Source: Phoebastria nigripes
Lineage: Eukaryota > Chordata > Aves > Procellariiformes > Diomedeidae
Reading direction: 5' to 3'
NCBI GenBank assembly: GCA_035582835.1
Contig: JAYKAV010000023.1
Coordinates: 1,080,357-1,144,356 of the forward strand
Length of the DNA stretch: 64,000 bases
Shown: positions 35,729 to 49,181 of the stretch, piece by piece
Numbering within the stretch: position 1 is the first letter of the stretch
Layout of the letters: each line of letters opens with the position of its first letter
Notes under the pieces: generated by a model
What the model was told of the DNA's origin: nothing
Databases searched by the model: none
The model's input: only the letters and a program-made list of their open reading frames with translations
Translations under genes and position numbers: made by a program

Positions 35729-37459
35729 GTGAGGCGTCAAAGTTTCTGCGTGGCTCTTCCTCCTCGGGCGGCAGACCCAGCCGGGCGGCGGCTTGCAGTC
35801 CTGCCGGGGCACGGCCCGCGCTTGGGGCCGGGGGGTGTTTGGCGGCACCTGTTGGGGTGGGGGGCAGAGCCCGGGGGGGAGAGCGGGCTGCTCCCGGGCC
35901 GGGCCGGCGCCGCCGCCACCTGCGCGNCGGCGGTGAAGGGCTCGCCTGGGGCCGGCCGGGCTGCGGCTGATGGGCGGCTGCTTGCTTTGCCCGTCCGTGG
36001 CCACCTTAAAAAGTTAGAGGAGCAACTCGGCGCCGCCGGAGTCTTCACCGAGTGGTTTAAAGACCACAGAGGCGGGTGAGCGTTGCTTCCTCAAGGCTTT
36101 GGGGAAAGGCATTGATTGTGGTTGGCTTTTTTGTTCGGTTTGTTTTGTTTTGTTTTAAATGAAGGCCACCAGTTAGGAAACCTTCGCAGTGCCGGGTCAG
36201 CCTCAAAGCTCGTGAAAAGGAAGCGACTTTCATCTCTCTCGCTGCCGCTCTTTCTAGTCGAAGTCTCCTAGGCAATTCCCAAAGACCAAACAAAACTACA
36301 ACTAACATTAGCTGAAGTTCTCATGACGCTGCTGCTAATTTAATGTGGCCTCAGATTTTTCAGTGGTATTGGTACGGAGAGGAAAAGAGCCCTGTAAACT
36401 GCTTCTGGAGCAGAGGTTTTAGAAGAACACTGTGACTCATTTATATTGCCTGCCTGACATAGCAAAAAAGTGGAAAAGCAGTGAATGGTTTACTTATGAT
36501 TGCTCTCCAAGCACTCTGCTCAGGAGCCAGATTTGTAAAGCTCACGCTTCGTGAAGGACACTGGCTGGGGGTTAGATAAAAGACTTATAATTAAAAAAAA
36601 AAAAAAAAATCCCAACTTGTTTCTTTTCTTTTTGCCATTAAGGTTTTGGCAGTGCTTACGTATGTAGCCTTAATCGCTGTATCTTGTGCTTTGTCGAAAG
36701 CTAGACTGTTTTGTAGCCTCGGGAATTCTTCACTGTCGGCAATGCTGTCGCTGTTAGGATGTGAACATAAACAATCTGAACCAAGAAATGTTTAATAAAA
36801 AAAACTGGGTTTGATGCTCTTGTGCACTGAGGTCACCTGCAGTTGCACTCGATAGCAGCAATGTGTTTCTTGGTACAGTCAATAAAAATATTGTCAAATA
36901 CATGGAGATTTTTTTAAAAATATTTTTCCTTTAAGAAGAGAAAAAACAGTTGCAACTCTGTAACTGAGGAAATTCCTTACTCTTAAGAACTTAAAAAAAA
37001 AAAAAATTGCTGGCAGAGATAAGCGTTGAAGAGACAAGGTGTGTGATAAAAATTGAGATGTTAANTCTTTGACAACTGAGCAGTGTATGTAAACCTTTCC
37101 CCTCTCATTCCTGCGAGGCAAGAAGATACAACGCCTGTTTTGCAGATAATTGTCTTACCCTTCCTTCTAAACAAGTTCGTTGCCTAAATTGCATTGCAAG
37201 TCACAGCAAACTTGGAAGAACGTGGCTTGAGTTGGCATCTTTCTGATCTTTATTTTACTGTAATGGTTTGGCATTGCTGTTAAATTTCTTTAAATTCTAC
37301 ATTAAAATGGGTTAAAAAGCCATTTTATTCTAGATCTTGGAAATTATAATCAAATATGACTTGTTCCCTCTGTGTGGTTGAGTGATAGGCAAAGTCAAAA
37401 TCTGTTTTAAGGCCTCTGGTTATTGTCAGAACATGCCTTCTTGCATACCAAGATCAGAA

Positions 37460-37960
37460 TCTGGGGAATGTAAGGCCATATGGACAGCTGTATTGGGACG
37501 GACCAAAACTCTACCTGTCAGACAGAAGAATTTACCTGGGAGAGGGCCTAAAAGCAGGACTGATGTACATTGGTATTTCCATGAAGTTCTGACACTTGCA
37601 GTTCAGGGACTTCCCGAGTTTCTCTTTGTTTAGGAATCCTCAGTGATTTTTTTTCTTCCCTGAGCTTACATGTAAACTTCTGGCGTCCACAGCGTACTGT
37701 GGCAAGGAGTTATGCAGTTCAGCTACCCTTTGCATGAATAGCTATGTCCTGATGTTAATTTTGAACCTGGCTACAAAACTATCTTTATCTTGTGCCCCTT
37801 AGCGCTTACTTTGGAAGAGTTAATGGGTAAATAATACGTACCTACCCTCTCGCTGCCACTTGTGACCTCTGCTGTATTTTCCTATCTCCCTTTCCCTTGT
37901 TATCTCTCTTCTGGGATATTCATGCTTATGAGATCATGGTTCCTATAAGACATAGGATGT
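37460..37960 (-). mobile_element. ancient CR1-like LINE, reverse orientation
   Basis: The plus strand follows the layout of an old amniote CR1 3' region in reverse. A 'attgggacggaccaaaactc' block comes first, then 'actgtggcaaggagttatgc' (about 37697), 'gttaattttgaacctggcta' (about 37753), 'ttatcttgtgccccttagcg' (about 37786) and 'gttaatgggtaaataatacg' (about 37820). These correspond to the known 'caatgagttccacaggtt...tttgaacctgct...gtaaataacac' order. It is much more diverged than the other CR1 copies, and no frame is open. Confidence 0.65.
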
Positions 37961-39182
37961 CAAGACTTTATCTAAATAAAATTGGTATTTGTAATATATT
38001 TAAGTAAACCATGGGGATTATGAATGTTGTGCAGACAAAATTGCTTATTCTTTCTCAATAGTTTATTATACTACTAATATGTTAACAATGCTATGTTTAT
38101 TATGATGATGATGTTATGTTAAGTGATTTATGGTAAGAAGTTAGTATTGGAGCACATGACACTTAAAATGTTTGACATCAATTGTCAGGTTTTGCACTTA
38201 ACAGTGAGGCAGCTAAAATAAGGAATATAAATATCACTTCACTACATCCTTAAAAACAATCCTACAACAACCTAATGCAAAATGAATCAAGGAGTTCTCA
38301 TGTATGTTTTTGACAGCTGATTACATCTCAAGTTTTCATTTAAAGCCCTTGATGGGTATACTTCAAAGCTTCCCACAGTTTCACTGAACTGTGTAAAACC
38401 TTTGTAGCTTGTTATTGCATAATTTGCTCCAGCAAGCTATAGCTGTTACATANTTCTGCATTTGCTGGTTTAAAGGATCTCTTCCTGTTAAATTTCTTAC
38501 TTAAAAAAAATACCAAGTTAAAATAGCTTCAGTACCCCGCATGGAAATTTATTTTCACTTCTCTTTGAACTCTCTTGTTTACAGAATTGTTTGGCCTCTT
38601 GAGCTGCTGTATTTACTGGCTCTTCCAAGGCCGCTTGAATGCTTACCATTTGTAAGCTTAGTCGAAAAGAGCCATGCAATTAAACTAAGGACTGGCTGCT
38701 TCTTGGGAAAATCATTGAGCAGAAGTGAAGGCAGTCACTGAAGGACTTCATTATGGGAACATGCTTGTGCTATTTACCCAAACAACATCAAGGTTGTTAC
38801 ATTTCTGAACTTTGTTTTCTGGACTACGTTGTCTGGATGCATTAATAAGTATGAATTGCGATGAAGCAAACACCTGCACCCTTGCTTATACAGTTCCATT
38901 GTGTGTGTGTGTGTATGCTTTAGAGTAACATTGGGGCTGGGTGGGCTGTTGATTTAAAGAGCAATATAATGTGTATGAAGGGGTGGGTGAGCATGGGGAA
39001 GAGAAAACAGTCAGACTTATGTAAGAAAAATAAGTGAATCCAAGCAAGAAGGTCTGAGAGCTGGAGATCCAAGTATATACAACAGTAATTGTATCTAATG
39101 CTTCATGTTANGTCATATTTGTACACTTTGACTATCACAGTTGACTTCATGAAGTAGAATAGTTTGTTGCCTGTATTCAAGG

Positions 39183-39222
39183 ATTGTTGTTTAGGGGTTT
39201 TTGTTTGTTTGGTTTTTTGCTG
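39183..39222 (+). repeat. G/T-only low-complexity tract
   Basis: A short T/G-only run with TTTG units and one GGGG. It is one of a set of similar tracts in this window. Confidence 0.6.
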
Positions 39223-39901
39223 GCCCTTGCAATTTTAATGTAGTGAACAGAGAGGTTCATAATGTATGCAGTTTGTGTGCTAGCTATCTGAAGACATCAC
39301 TTTAAATTGCAGGGGATGTAAACTTTTCAAACCATGGTAATGTGAAAAAAGAAAAGTTGCTATAGCAACTCTGTAAGAAAAGTGTACATCTTCACAAGCT
39401 TTTTAGTCAAAACAATAAATTTGAAACCTTGCGTATCCAAAGGATTAGGCAATTGATGCTTCGATTGATTTGGATGGGTAGCACATAGTTGGCTGTTAAA
39501 AAGTTCTGAAAAGGTCTAAAAGATGAAATATCCAGCGTTGTTTCTACTTGACTTTTCCCTACACTTAGGAGTGGATTGAACTGGGGTGTTGGATCAGCTA
39601 GTGAACAGTATTTGTGTAGTAAGCTAAAGAGTTGGTATAGCGCAAAAAGTACCTTTGTATTCATGAGCTTTTCACGTGACTGAAAGCTTGTGGAAAAAAT
39701 CGTTACCGTTTGGACCAGTGGAATATATTTGAAATGTGTTCTCTGTCACTTAACTGCCTGTCAGTATCACGAAACTAAAGTGTATTGATGGGCTTGGATC
39801 TAAGAATGGACAGTGTGTCAAACCCTGGTGTTTGGCAGGGCTTAAGTGCCATTAGCCAGTGATTTGGAACTGCTGGGAGGAACCAGTTTACCCAAATGAG
39901 A

Positions 39902-39976
39902 TGTTTGGGTTTTGGTGATTGTTTTTTGTTTTGTTTGGTTTGGTTTGGTTTTTTGTGGGGAGTTGTTTGTTTTTTT
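39902..39976 (+). repeat. G/T-only low-complexity tract
   Basis: About 75 bases almost without A or C on this strand, including a repeated TTTGG unit (TTTGGTTTGGTTTGG). It resembles the tracts at 17797 and 50761. Confidence 0.75.
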
Positions 39977-41249
39977 TAAAAGTAGAATGCGGGGAGGACC
40001 TCCTAGAGGACAACTGGCACCTTTAATTAAGTGCTACATTTGAGAGAGAATAGGAGACCAGAAGCAGGAGACCAGGCTTCAGGAAGTGGAGAAAAATCAG
40101 TCCAGAAAGCAAGCTGTTTGCAAGATGGGAGGAGTATTCTTCAGTCCTTCACACTTAGCGCAGAGTATTTCAGAGTGAAGAAACCGAAGCAATATGTGCA
40201 TATTTGTTCTGCCAACTGCTGCAGAGTAATTACATTGCAAACTTCAGCAGAGCTGTAGATAATTTAACTATTCGTATAGAAAGAGGAGATGTATGTAATG
40301 TCACAATAATAATCATGTAGTGTTTTAAAGGGTCAGTAGCGGTTCTGGGAGCCAGGGCAGCAGTCCTGATGGTGTTCCAGGTTTATGAAAGGCTGCAATT
40401 GCCCACGAGGACAGTGCATCTAACCTGCAGCTCATACTTGACTGCCCTCTCTTTGAGGGTCACTCAGATTTAGACTGGAAGTGGGGCACTGACTGGATTA
40501 ACTACCCTGCTGGCAGCCCCTGGGGAGGCAGCATGAATCTTATATTGCAAATATGAAGGACAGCGATCCCTCAGTGCAGTAAATACAATATATTTGCAAG
40601 TGTCAGTTTTACTGTACGTGCACTGATGAAATGCATCATGTGTATTGTCAAAACGTTGACTACATGGATAGCTTTATAGCTATTCAGATTTTGCATCTCT
40701 TGCTTAATGCAAAACTGATATATTATGCATTCTATTTCAGTGACAAATTTATTATCAGTTTTATGGTTTCCAGAAGAATGCTAAGAAATTCTATATAAAT
40801 GAACACTTCAGAATTTTGGTCTAAGTGTATGGAAACAAGTTTTGTAGCCTCCCAACATCAGTAAATATGCGTTTATGACTGTATAAAAATAAATTTCAAA
40901 TATTTGTCTTAATATTGACATGGAACATTAAAGTACTGCAGTTTTTATAGTATGTAATTTCACTCTCAGGAGATGTATACAAAGCAAACACTGGCACACA
41001 GACTGCTTATGAAAAGCTTTTCATGCCTGACATTTTCTAGAAGCCTAATTTAAGTTGCCATTGTCCTGCTTGTTCAAGCAGGGGGAAGGGATAGTAATCA
41101 TGTGCAAGAGAAGATGAATAACTTCTAATTAAAAGCCTAAATTGTGACAGGACTGAGTGTATTTAAAAAAAAAAAACAACAAACAGCCAAGAACAAACCA
41201 CAGCCTTCCTGCAAACTCATAATCTTGTCTTTTCTTTCTTTTTAACCAG

Positions 41250-41985
41250 TTACCAGTTGGGCCAAGACAACTGATGTAAGTTTATCCAACTCCTTAAATG
41301 GTTTGAGCTTCATGGGAATTCTGGATGCAAGAGTGGGCAGCGGTATCCAGGGCCTTCAAAACTTGAACTCCGGGACTCCGAGATCTCTCTCATTACCTGA
41401 GTATGGGCCTGGCCAGCTGTCCAGTGCTTTAGAAGATTGTCATAGCCTTAAATCAGTGGATTCTGGTATTCCAACTCTAGAAATAGGAAATCCAGAGCCT
41501 GTTCACTGCAGTGTGTTAAATGTGAAGAGAAAGCAGTCAGAACCTGAAATTGTGCCTGACAGGGCTTTTCAGAGCGCCTGCACACTGCCATCTTACGTGC
41601 CTCCACATTCTCTGACTTCTGAACATGACCATGCTGTGCGGAAATCCTCTACTTTCCCAAGAACTGGGTATGACACTGTCAAACTTTATAGTCCAACTTC
41701 AAAAACTCTGAATCGAAGTGATGATATCTCTGTCTGTAGTGTTTCTAGTCTTAGCACAGAACTGTCAACAACTTTATCAGTTAGCAATGAAGACATTTTG
41801 GACTTCGTGGTCACAAGCAGTTCAAGTGCAATTGTGAATCTTGAGACTGATGAGGCGCACTTCTCGGATGTTACCCTGAATTCCACTAAAGAGACCAGTG
41901 ATCAGAGCCAGCAGGAGTGTTGTCAGGAGACAGACATGGACAGTAAACGAAAAATATTGGGACCTTTTACGAACTTCTTTGCCAG
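41250..41985 (+). CDS. TBC1D14: TBC1D14 exon 2, main N-terminal exon
   Basis: The 736-nt exon reads VTSWAKTTDVSLSNSLNGLS and then FMGILDARVGSGIQ, later PEYGPG, SVDSGIPTLEIGNPEPV, RKSSTFPRTGYD, VKLYSPTSK, SNEDILDFVVTSSSSAIV, and ends KILGPFTNFFA plus two bases. These match human TBC1D14 (MTDGKLS...FMGILDGR, SVDSGIPTLEIGNPEP, RKSSTFPRTGYDSVKLYSPTSK, GPFSNFFAR). Acceptor CCAG ends at 41249; donor GTAATG is at 41986. The human initiator Met aligns with ACA (Thr, 41267-41269). The first in-frame ATG inside this exon is at 41303. The region is Ser/Thr-rich, the RAB11-binding and regulatory half in the human protein. Confidence 0.96.
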
Positions 41986-44900
41986 GTAATGTTTCTGTAA
42001 AATAGATTTGTATTTTAACGGTGAGATTAAGTAAGATCATAGGTGAAAGGTCTTGTGTGATATTTTACTTTGAAAGAGGTAATAGCTTGCTATTTTAATT
42101 TAAATTGGTGTTAACAACGTATTTTTTTCTGTTCCGAGTAAGTTGCCAAATATTGCTAGGGACTAAGGCTCTGAATCGTACTCTGTATTATCTTTATGAT
42201 ATATGGAAGCATCTTAAATCTTCTTAAAAGATTCCTTCTACGTTACAGTAAAAGGAGTTCTGAACAAGATTTTTTTCCTCTGAATAAGAGTTTTCTTCCT
42301 GGCTTCTCCAGTGATGCCTTTTGTGATTTTGGCCAAGGTCCTTAATCTCATGTCCCATAAATAGGTAAATATAGGTAAGATCCATACCTGTATTGAAGAA
42401 CTTTGACATCTAAGGATTCATAAGTGGTCTAGTAGTGATGGGGTATTTTATTGATCAATGTAAGTGTATGAAGCTTAAAATACAAATACTTGCCAAACAC
42501 TTGCGTGACTGCTATGATTTTTCCAAATCTCAGTTATAGTTTTGTTAATACCTTTTTCCCTTCATTTTTGTATGGAATGAGAACATCTGATGTTCTGTCA
42601 CTCAGTTGTTGAAATGAAGGCATTGGCCACTCGAAGCAGTTACATGACTTCTTCTAAACGTGGCCCTTGTATGAATGATAAGGTGTTCTAAATGCAGGTA
42701 CCCAGTGAAAGTGGTGAATGAAGAAAAGGACTAGTCTACTTTTTGGGGTTTGGGTTGTTTGTTGGTGTTTTTTGGGCTTTTATTTATTTAAGGCCTTCAT
42801 AATGTCTCATATTTTAGAATATAATGTCTGAAGTATGATATATTTTGAAGAAACAGTTCTAGAAATAAACTTCAGACATCAAGCAGAGTTGGCTGTATCT
42901 GTCTTGTTTTGAACATGTGATTGCTTCAGCTAATGTCGTCTTCCTCATGTAAACTTTTTTTTTTTGCATGAGATGAATAGGCTGATAAAATACTTAGAGA
43001 ATTGGCAAACATCATCCTTTGAAAGGCTGCCTTATTTGCAAAGCTTAAGAGAAGCAGTTTCTTTAGATCTGCTGAACTGGCTGAAGCCTTCATTGATTTT
43101 TATTCTTAGGTTAAAGTTGGAGTACAGTGCAGCAGAACTCCAGTCATCAGTCATGTTTGAGGTGCTGAAGCTTTTGTGGACCTCTGTCTGTTTGTTGCCA
43201 TGGAACCAGACTTAATTCTGAAGCAGGAGGTTTCTCAGCACTTCAAAGCATGAACTTTTGTTACCCATTCTGGTAGCACAACTGCTAACTCAAACAAATG
43301 CTATCCTTCAACCTGGAGGGAGCACAGTGGAACAGGTGTATTTAGACTCTGCTCAAAGTAGGATATTTAACTGCTTCTCAGCTTTTCTCATCCAGCAAAA
43401 TAAAGCCATCTGTCCAAATTCTGTTCTAGTGTAGTCTCTAGTGGTTTTGCCAGTGTTAGAGAAACAGTGGTACTCACTAGTCTGAGCTTTTTAACCTGAA
43501 TCTTTTCAGGTACATTGAATTCCAGAGAACAAAGGCTGTCCCTACTACCTTTTAAATGGGGAGCATGTAATCTTGGTCACCACGTGATGTCATCATGAGA
43601 ATATAAGGATTAAGTTCAAACTAGGTGATCGGCTTTGAAGTTCCAGGTGCTCTGTCTGTAACCTGGCCTTTAATATCCTTCCCTTTAGCATCCACTGTCT
43701 GCTCTGTTTTGAAAACAAGGGTTGCTCACTTTTTGTCTGTACTTGCACACCACACCCCCATATTTTATGCATCCGTTCTTATGTCNTGTCACCTGGTGGT
43801 GAGTTTCACAGGTATTGAACAAGCAGGGAGCTTCTGAGGGTCCTTTTGTGCCATAGGGAATACTATTTATATTTGTGCTGTCAACATTGTTAAGAATCAA
43901 AACATGCTGTTGCTAGTTTTCTTTGATAATTGCAATCTGCTGTCCATGGGGTTGTAATTGCTTCCTCTAATGATCCCATACAGTCCCTGTTCCCTGGAGT
44001 TCCTGTGGCCTTTATTATGCTCCTTGGATTCCCACGGCTTAACCGAGTACTTCAGTAAATGAACTTGGGCCCTGCAGTGTTTTCTTTGTAAGTAACTGAC
44101 TTCTAGGGACCTTCCTACCTAGCTCACCCTGCTCTGTGTGCCAGGGTTTGTGTACAGTGTTAGACAAGGAGGAGGCATTTGGAATAGTATCTTTGAAGAC
44201 CAGCTTGCTGAGAAGGGAACTTCTTAAAGTAGTTTGTAAAAAGTGCTGCGGTGGTAGGTATAAACAAAGTCCCAGAGTGGAGTGTGTTCTTAGCACTTCA
44301 CTCTGTGCCGAAAGGAGTTTCACTTGAGATTCACAGTCTTGCAGGTTAAGTGCATAAACCTTCCCTGTTGAAAACCAAAGATGAACTATGGCAGAAGAAA
44401 GCCAGATTGCTTTGGCTTTGGTCAGTGGCTGGCACACTTGTGTATAACATGGAAGAACAAGCACCTGAGTGGTTTGTACGCAGCCTTTCTACTTTCCAGC
44501 AGCCTGATGGTCATGGGGTAAGGCTGCAGTGCAGGGGCTCTCAGCCTTCGTCTGCAGGTTTAGCTCTTTGAGGGCTCCTCTGGATAATGGGATACAAGTT
44601 TGAACCACTGAGAGTGAAGGTGGATCAGCTTAGTTTTCGCTCAAGTTGTTGACATTTGGTGAAAGGAGAAACCTTGCTTCTTGAAACATCAGCTGCGCTT
44701 TGTATTGAACCCCGTCTGTCATCTGAGAATGTGTTAGTTTCTCTGAACTTGTCAAGACCGAGTTTGCTCTGGATACGTCAGTTAAGATTTGCGGCTGCCT
44801 GTAGACATAATACTGACAAAAATTAGATGCCTCTGGTGCTTGGTCACATGCACCTAAGGTGCTTACTTATCAGTTAAGGGTAAATCTTCTATAGTATCAA

Positions 44901-45913
44901 GAAGATGCTTAGAGAAGCACCTGCTCTGGAATGTAAAATGATTTCTTAGCACTCTGTAGATTTATTTTTCCTTGCGAGACTGTATGCGTGTGTGCNCGTG
45001 CACTATGCATGAGGTTGTGTGTTCCATATCAGTTGTGGCAATATCTGTGGTGCGTTTTGAAGTGTTGGTGTTGGCTTGGGGCTGCAGTTGAAAATTGAGT
45101 TATAGAGGAGATTGAAGAAAGGAGAACTCCGTTGGCTCATTGCCTGTCAATCCTGGCACCTTCAAGGGCACTTGGGAATGGAGTGCTCCTGCCCTGCCTT
45201 CTTGAGCACTATGGTGANGAAAGTTTCCTGGACTGCTCCTCTGGCTCAGTTGCTGTCTCTTCAGCAGTTTGAGACTCTGAAAGGTCTGGTTGTTTCCTCA
45301 GGTTGTTACATGCCTCTTTGGGTGTGGCAGGAAGATCCAAAGTGAGAAAAAGAGACCGCTTTCCTGCTTGTTTACGCATAGCTTTCCTCTTGAAAGAGCT
45401 TAAGGCATCACAGGTACAGTGCTAGGTGGAGTACTAGTGCTCTCGTTAAGCTCCAGGTTAGCACAGGAAAATGGATTATTGCTTCTGAAAGCAGCTGTAA
45501 TGCTGAATGCTGACAAAGAAACCTGACATGTTGGTTGTTCTCAAGTGTCACGTGTATTTGTATCAGCTCTAAAAGGCCAGAGGTCTTTCACACAAAGCAT
45601 GAGTTTGAATTAATTTCCTTCATTTGAATATATGCAGAAACTTGGTTTTGAGAAATAGTGTGAGCAAATAATTGGCTGGGAGACTAAAGGGTCGGTGGCT
45701 TGTCTGTCCCTTTGCCCTAGTGACCCAGAGTAGCGTAGCTTAATGAGTTTTATCTTTGGACTTTGCTTCTGTACAGTACTGCTGAAACACAGACTTTTTA
45801 AATGCTCGGGTTTTTAAACAGCTTTGCTGAATCAGGACCGTTGTGATCTTACTGTAGAAGTTGTACTTTTCATTTATCCTTTTCATTTATCATTTTGGAG
45901 AGTGAGGATGAGG

Positions 45914-45948
45914 CTTTTTATGGTTACACACAGAGTGACCATAAAAAG
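45914..45948. repeat. 11-bp inverted repeat, 13-nt spacer
   Basis: CTTTTTATGGT (45914-45924) and ACCATAAAAAG (45938-45948) are exact reverse complements. It is short enough to be chance in 64 kb. Confidence 0.85.
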
Positions 45949-48900
45949 GACTAGGACTATGTTCTGTTAAATAATAAGCCATGCAGTTCCCTCCCTTTTG
46001 AATGGACTACAAGAATCCTAAGTCTTTACTTAGTCCACTGCTGTGGATATTGTCTATTTTTCCAGGAATCCGGATCCTCTTTCTTTTCAGGCTGCTCCTA
46101 GAAGTTTTTGATCCAAATGTTCTAGCAGGATCTCAGGAAACCTCTACAGAGAATAGGGACTACACATGAAATAAAGGGCTTTAAGAAGAATATTATGTTT
46201 TACTGTTCAGCATTAAGTCTGAAATCATGTAACTCATACATTTATATCAGATACACACACACACATGTTTTGAGGTGACTGGTCACACTTAACTGGGAGT
46301 TCTGAACTTAAGGAATTAGGTCCATTGATACCATAGATAAGTCACCTGTGTTAATGAATAGGACCCTTTCATAGTGCCATTTGTTGCTTTTAATGAGAGG
46401 ACAGCTTATTGTACTTCTCCAATTTTGGTGTTAAAAGGAAGGTAGCATAACAAGGAGCATTATACTGTTGATTTCCCACTTTCATCTCTCCAAAAAGGGA
46501 ATTCACTGACCATAGAAGGGAAGAGAAAGGATTAAAATAATTATGATTGAGTAATCTGAGATATTAAACTTTATATATGATGTTGTCTCCTTTTCTGTGC
46601 ATGTGTTATGTTAAATGAAGCCTACTAGAGTATAGGCTGTTCAGGAGGAGGCAGGCTGAGAACAGGACTGAAGTGTGGAGGAGGGACAGAAAGAGCTGGA
46701 GGTGCTTGGGGGGAGGATATGAGTACACTGCTTTTAACCACAAATGAACAAAAACTAGCTGAGCTGCAGGTGGAGTTGTCCAGAAGCTGGGAGGAAGCCA
46801 GAAATCCAGCCTCTGACAGAGGGAACCCGCATGGGTTAAAAGCATTAAAACCAGCACAGGCTGGTTCACTGCCCTGCGGGCGGGCTGGGCTCCCCAGTGC
46901 TGCGGTTGCCTGACCCCCCAGGATTCACTCTCCTGTTGGAGGGAAAAGAGGAATTCGATGGCAGTTTTGTCCCTCCCAACTACTTTATCTGGGTGCATTT
47001 TGAGCTAATTGTTGTCAATAACGGGCATTTAAAAGGGTTGGGGAGAGAGGAAGGCAAACAAGCTTATGTTTCAGTGATGTGGGAAGCAGCATAGGCACCG
47101 AGGATCTGTATTAACAGATGATGCTGGAAACAATATTTCAGCAGCCCATAAGGCATTCAGGTATACTCATCTGATGGGTGCTTCACAATATGGTTTTGAA
47201 TACTACTTATTTGAAAGCCTCTTTCTGTCTACTTGAAATGAAAGACTAGTGGTCCTCCCCTCATCTGTACTTACTATCATGTCTCTGTGTAGAACAAAAG
47301 AAAAGTTGTAGAAGTTTTCCGAAATAAACATTCTCTCTCAAAGCAAATCTTCCATAGGTGCAAAGTTGGAGTTCTACAAAGATAACGGCCTTTTCTTTTG
47401 ATAAAGGTTGAAAATGTTGAAAACTGAATGATACAGTTTTCAGAATTCCTATCCTCTAATTCACTGTGTCAAGTTTTGAACTTTGTCATGTGGCCTGTTC
47501 TCCATCAGGTGTTGAACTGAAACTGTCCACATTAATTTTAATCCCTAATTTCCCTTTATGCGTGAAATAATATAACTTTTGTTTAGAATTACTGTTCTGT
47601 TAGTTCTTCCTTAAATTTTGCACTAAATCTTATTTGAGATTTGGTCCTTTAGAATAAAGGGAAGTTGCTTTTGTAGGTAAAACCTGCTTTATTTAAAACT
47701 CTGTTTGTGCGAAACCGCAAAACTAAGAGGCTTGTTGAAGTTATTTGTTCATTATGGAAGTTAAATGAAAATTTGCTTAGCAGTGCTTTGAGTTTTGGGA
47801 TTTTTTTTCAGTGATGGTACAAAATTATGCAGTAAGTGAGGACTTAATGTGATCCAGTTATTATTTAAAATAAAGTCAAATGTGTATGTTTCTTTTCTAG
47901 TGGCTGGTGGGAAGCGTTACAGAAGTCTCACACCGGCTAGTGAATGAGATTTGTAGCATAGATGGGTGTTGTATGTCGCTTGCAGCATTCAGCTATAATG
48001 CTTTTCCCCCCGGTTCCTTCTCCTCCATCTCCTGTGTGAGGCTGCCTTTTGGAAAGCTTGCAGTTGTTCAGTTCTACGCATTCTACATGCTTGCTTTTGA
48101 ATAGAAAGAGTAAGGATTACATACATTTTGATGGATGTATACAAGACTTAAGGAAGTAATTCAGGTGAATAAAATTAAGGTCTGTTTTCATTCTGATTCA
48201 TTGTCTATTTGAAGGTTTAGTGAATTAGTGGGTTAGATGGACTTCGTATCTTCAGTTAATTCGCAAGAACTTTCCTGATGTTTCCCTGTGTTAAAAGGAG
48301 CTGTGAGAAGAAGTGGACGGGCACTGGGGAAGAGGGAGAATATCAGCACAATCACTGCCATGTGACACTATCTCTCTCTCTATCTAATCAAAACACCATT
48401 TAATGTTCAACTGACTTTTTGTTCCCTCCCTTCCTTATCAGCAATATTAACTGTTGTAAGTTATTACAAGTACTGAAATGATAAAAAAAAAAAATTACTC
48501 TGACTGTAAAGAGTACTTAATTCAGGGTCGACATTGTGAGGGAATGTTATGTACGCTTAGAGATCCTGAAAAATGCAGTGAGCAAGGTGACATTAGATGG
48601 AATAAATATCAATTCTTGCTCCTTGATTATTATTTTTTAATACTGTCTCCCTTCCTTTCCCAGTGTTACATAATCTGTAGGGAAGTTGGAGTCAACATTA
48701 ACCTTTGTTTTTAAACATATTTATAAAGGCTCAAACAAGAAATGGTCTGTTAATAAAATTCCATGTATGGATGAATACTTGTTTAACAGAAATAGTATAT
48801 GGAGACCACAGGTTTTCTGGAGCAGGAATATGTGTTTTTATGCCTTGCTCTGGATATTCAGAGTGCTATTTGCTGGCAGGAAGAAAAAATTTATGAATTC

Positions 48901-49181
48901 TTCTTTATGAACTGTTAATCTCAATTTGGGCATTGGTTACATTGCTGTTTTAAGGAGCTATCCATATTAAGCCTCCCTTCCTAGTCATGAAGTGCCTCAA
49001 AAGTTTTTGAGCTGTACAGAAGAATAATAAAGAGAAAAACCCTACAGTAAATAAGGAGTCATTCACACCTTACATTGACAACTGACAGAATAAACACAAA
49101 AACTTGGTAACAATCATGAGGTAAGACAAGGTATTTACTTAGTGCTTGGACTCCCCTTTGTGAGCTGCAGCCTTCCGCAAG

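Larger units (their letters stand above)
34900..36075 (+). promoter_or_regulatory. TBC1D14: CpG island promoter of TBC1D14
   Basis: An abrupt change to very GC- and CpG-rich sequence begins near 34,930 and ends near 36,075. GC boxes (GGGGCGGG) lie at about 35373-35380, 35500-35507 and 35672-35678. A YY1-like CAAAATGGCGGC lies at about 35236-35247. No TATA box is seen, so dispersed initiation is expected. The TBC1D14 first coding exon lies inside it. Long open frames on both strands here (such as 34850-35650 plus and 35135-36004 minus) are the usual by-product of stop-poor GC-rich DNA. Confidence 0.88.
35729..41249 (+). other. TBC1D14: TBC1D14 intron 1
   Basis: Intron of 5.5 kb with a GTGAGG donor and a TTTAACCAG acceptor at 41241-41249, behind a strong pyrimidine tract. 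Its first 350 bases remain in the CpG island. It contains an ancient minus-strand CR1-like copy (about 37460-37960), G/T-only tracts (39183-39222 and 39902-39976) and a short (GT)n near 38902. The remainder is unique and AT-rich. Confidence 0.8.

Noticed and set aside
35135..36004. 289-codon minus-strand open frame in the CpG island, suggesting a divergent gene
   Set aside because: Same GC-composition effect. It includes an ambiguous codon, has no known homologue, and overlaps the TBC1D14 promoter and first exon.
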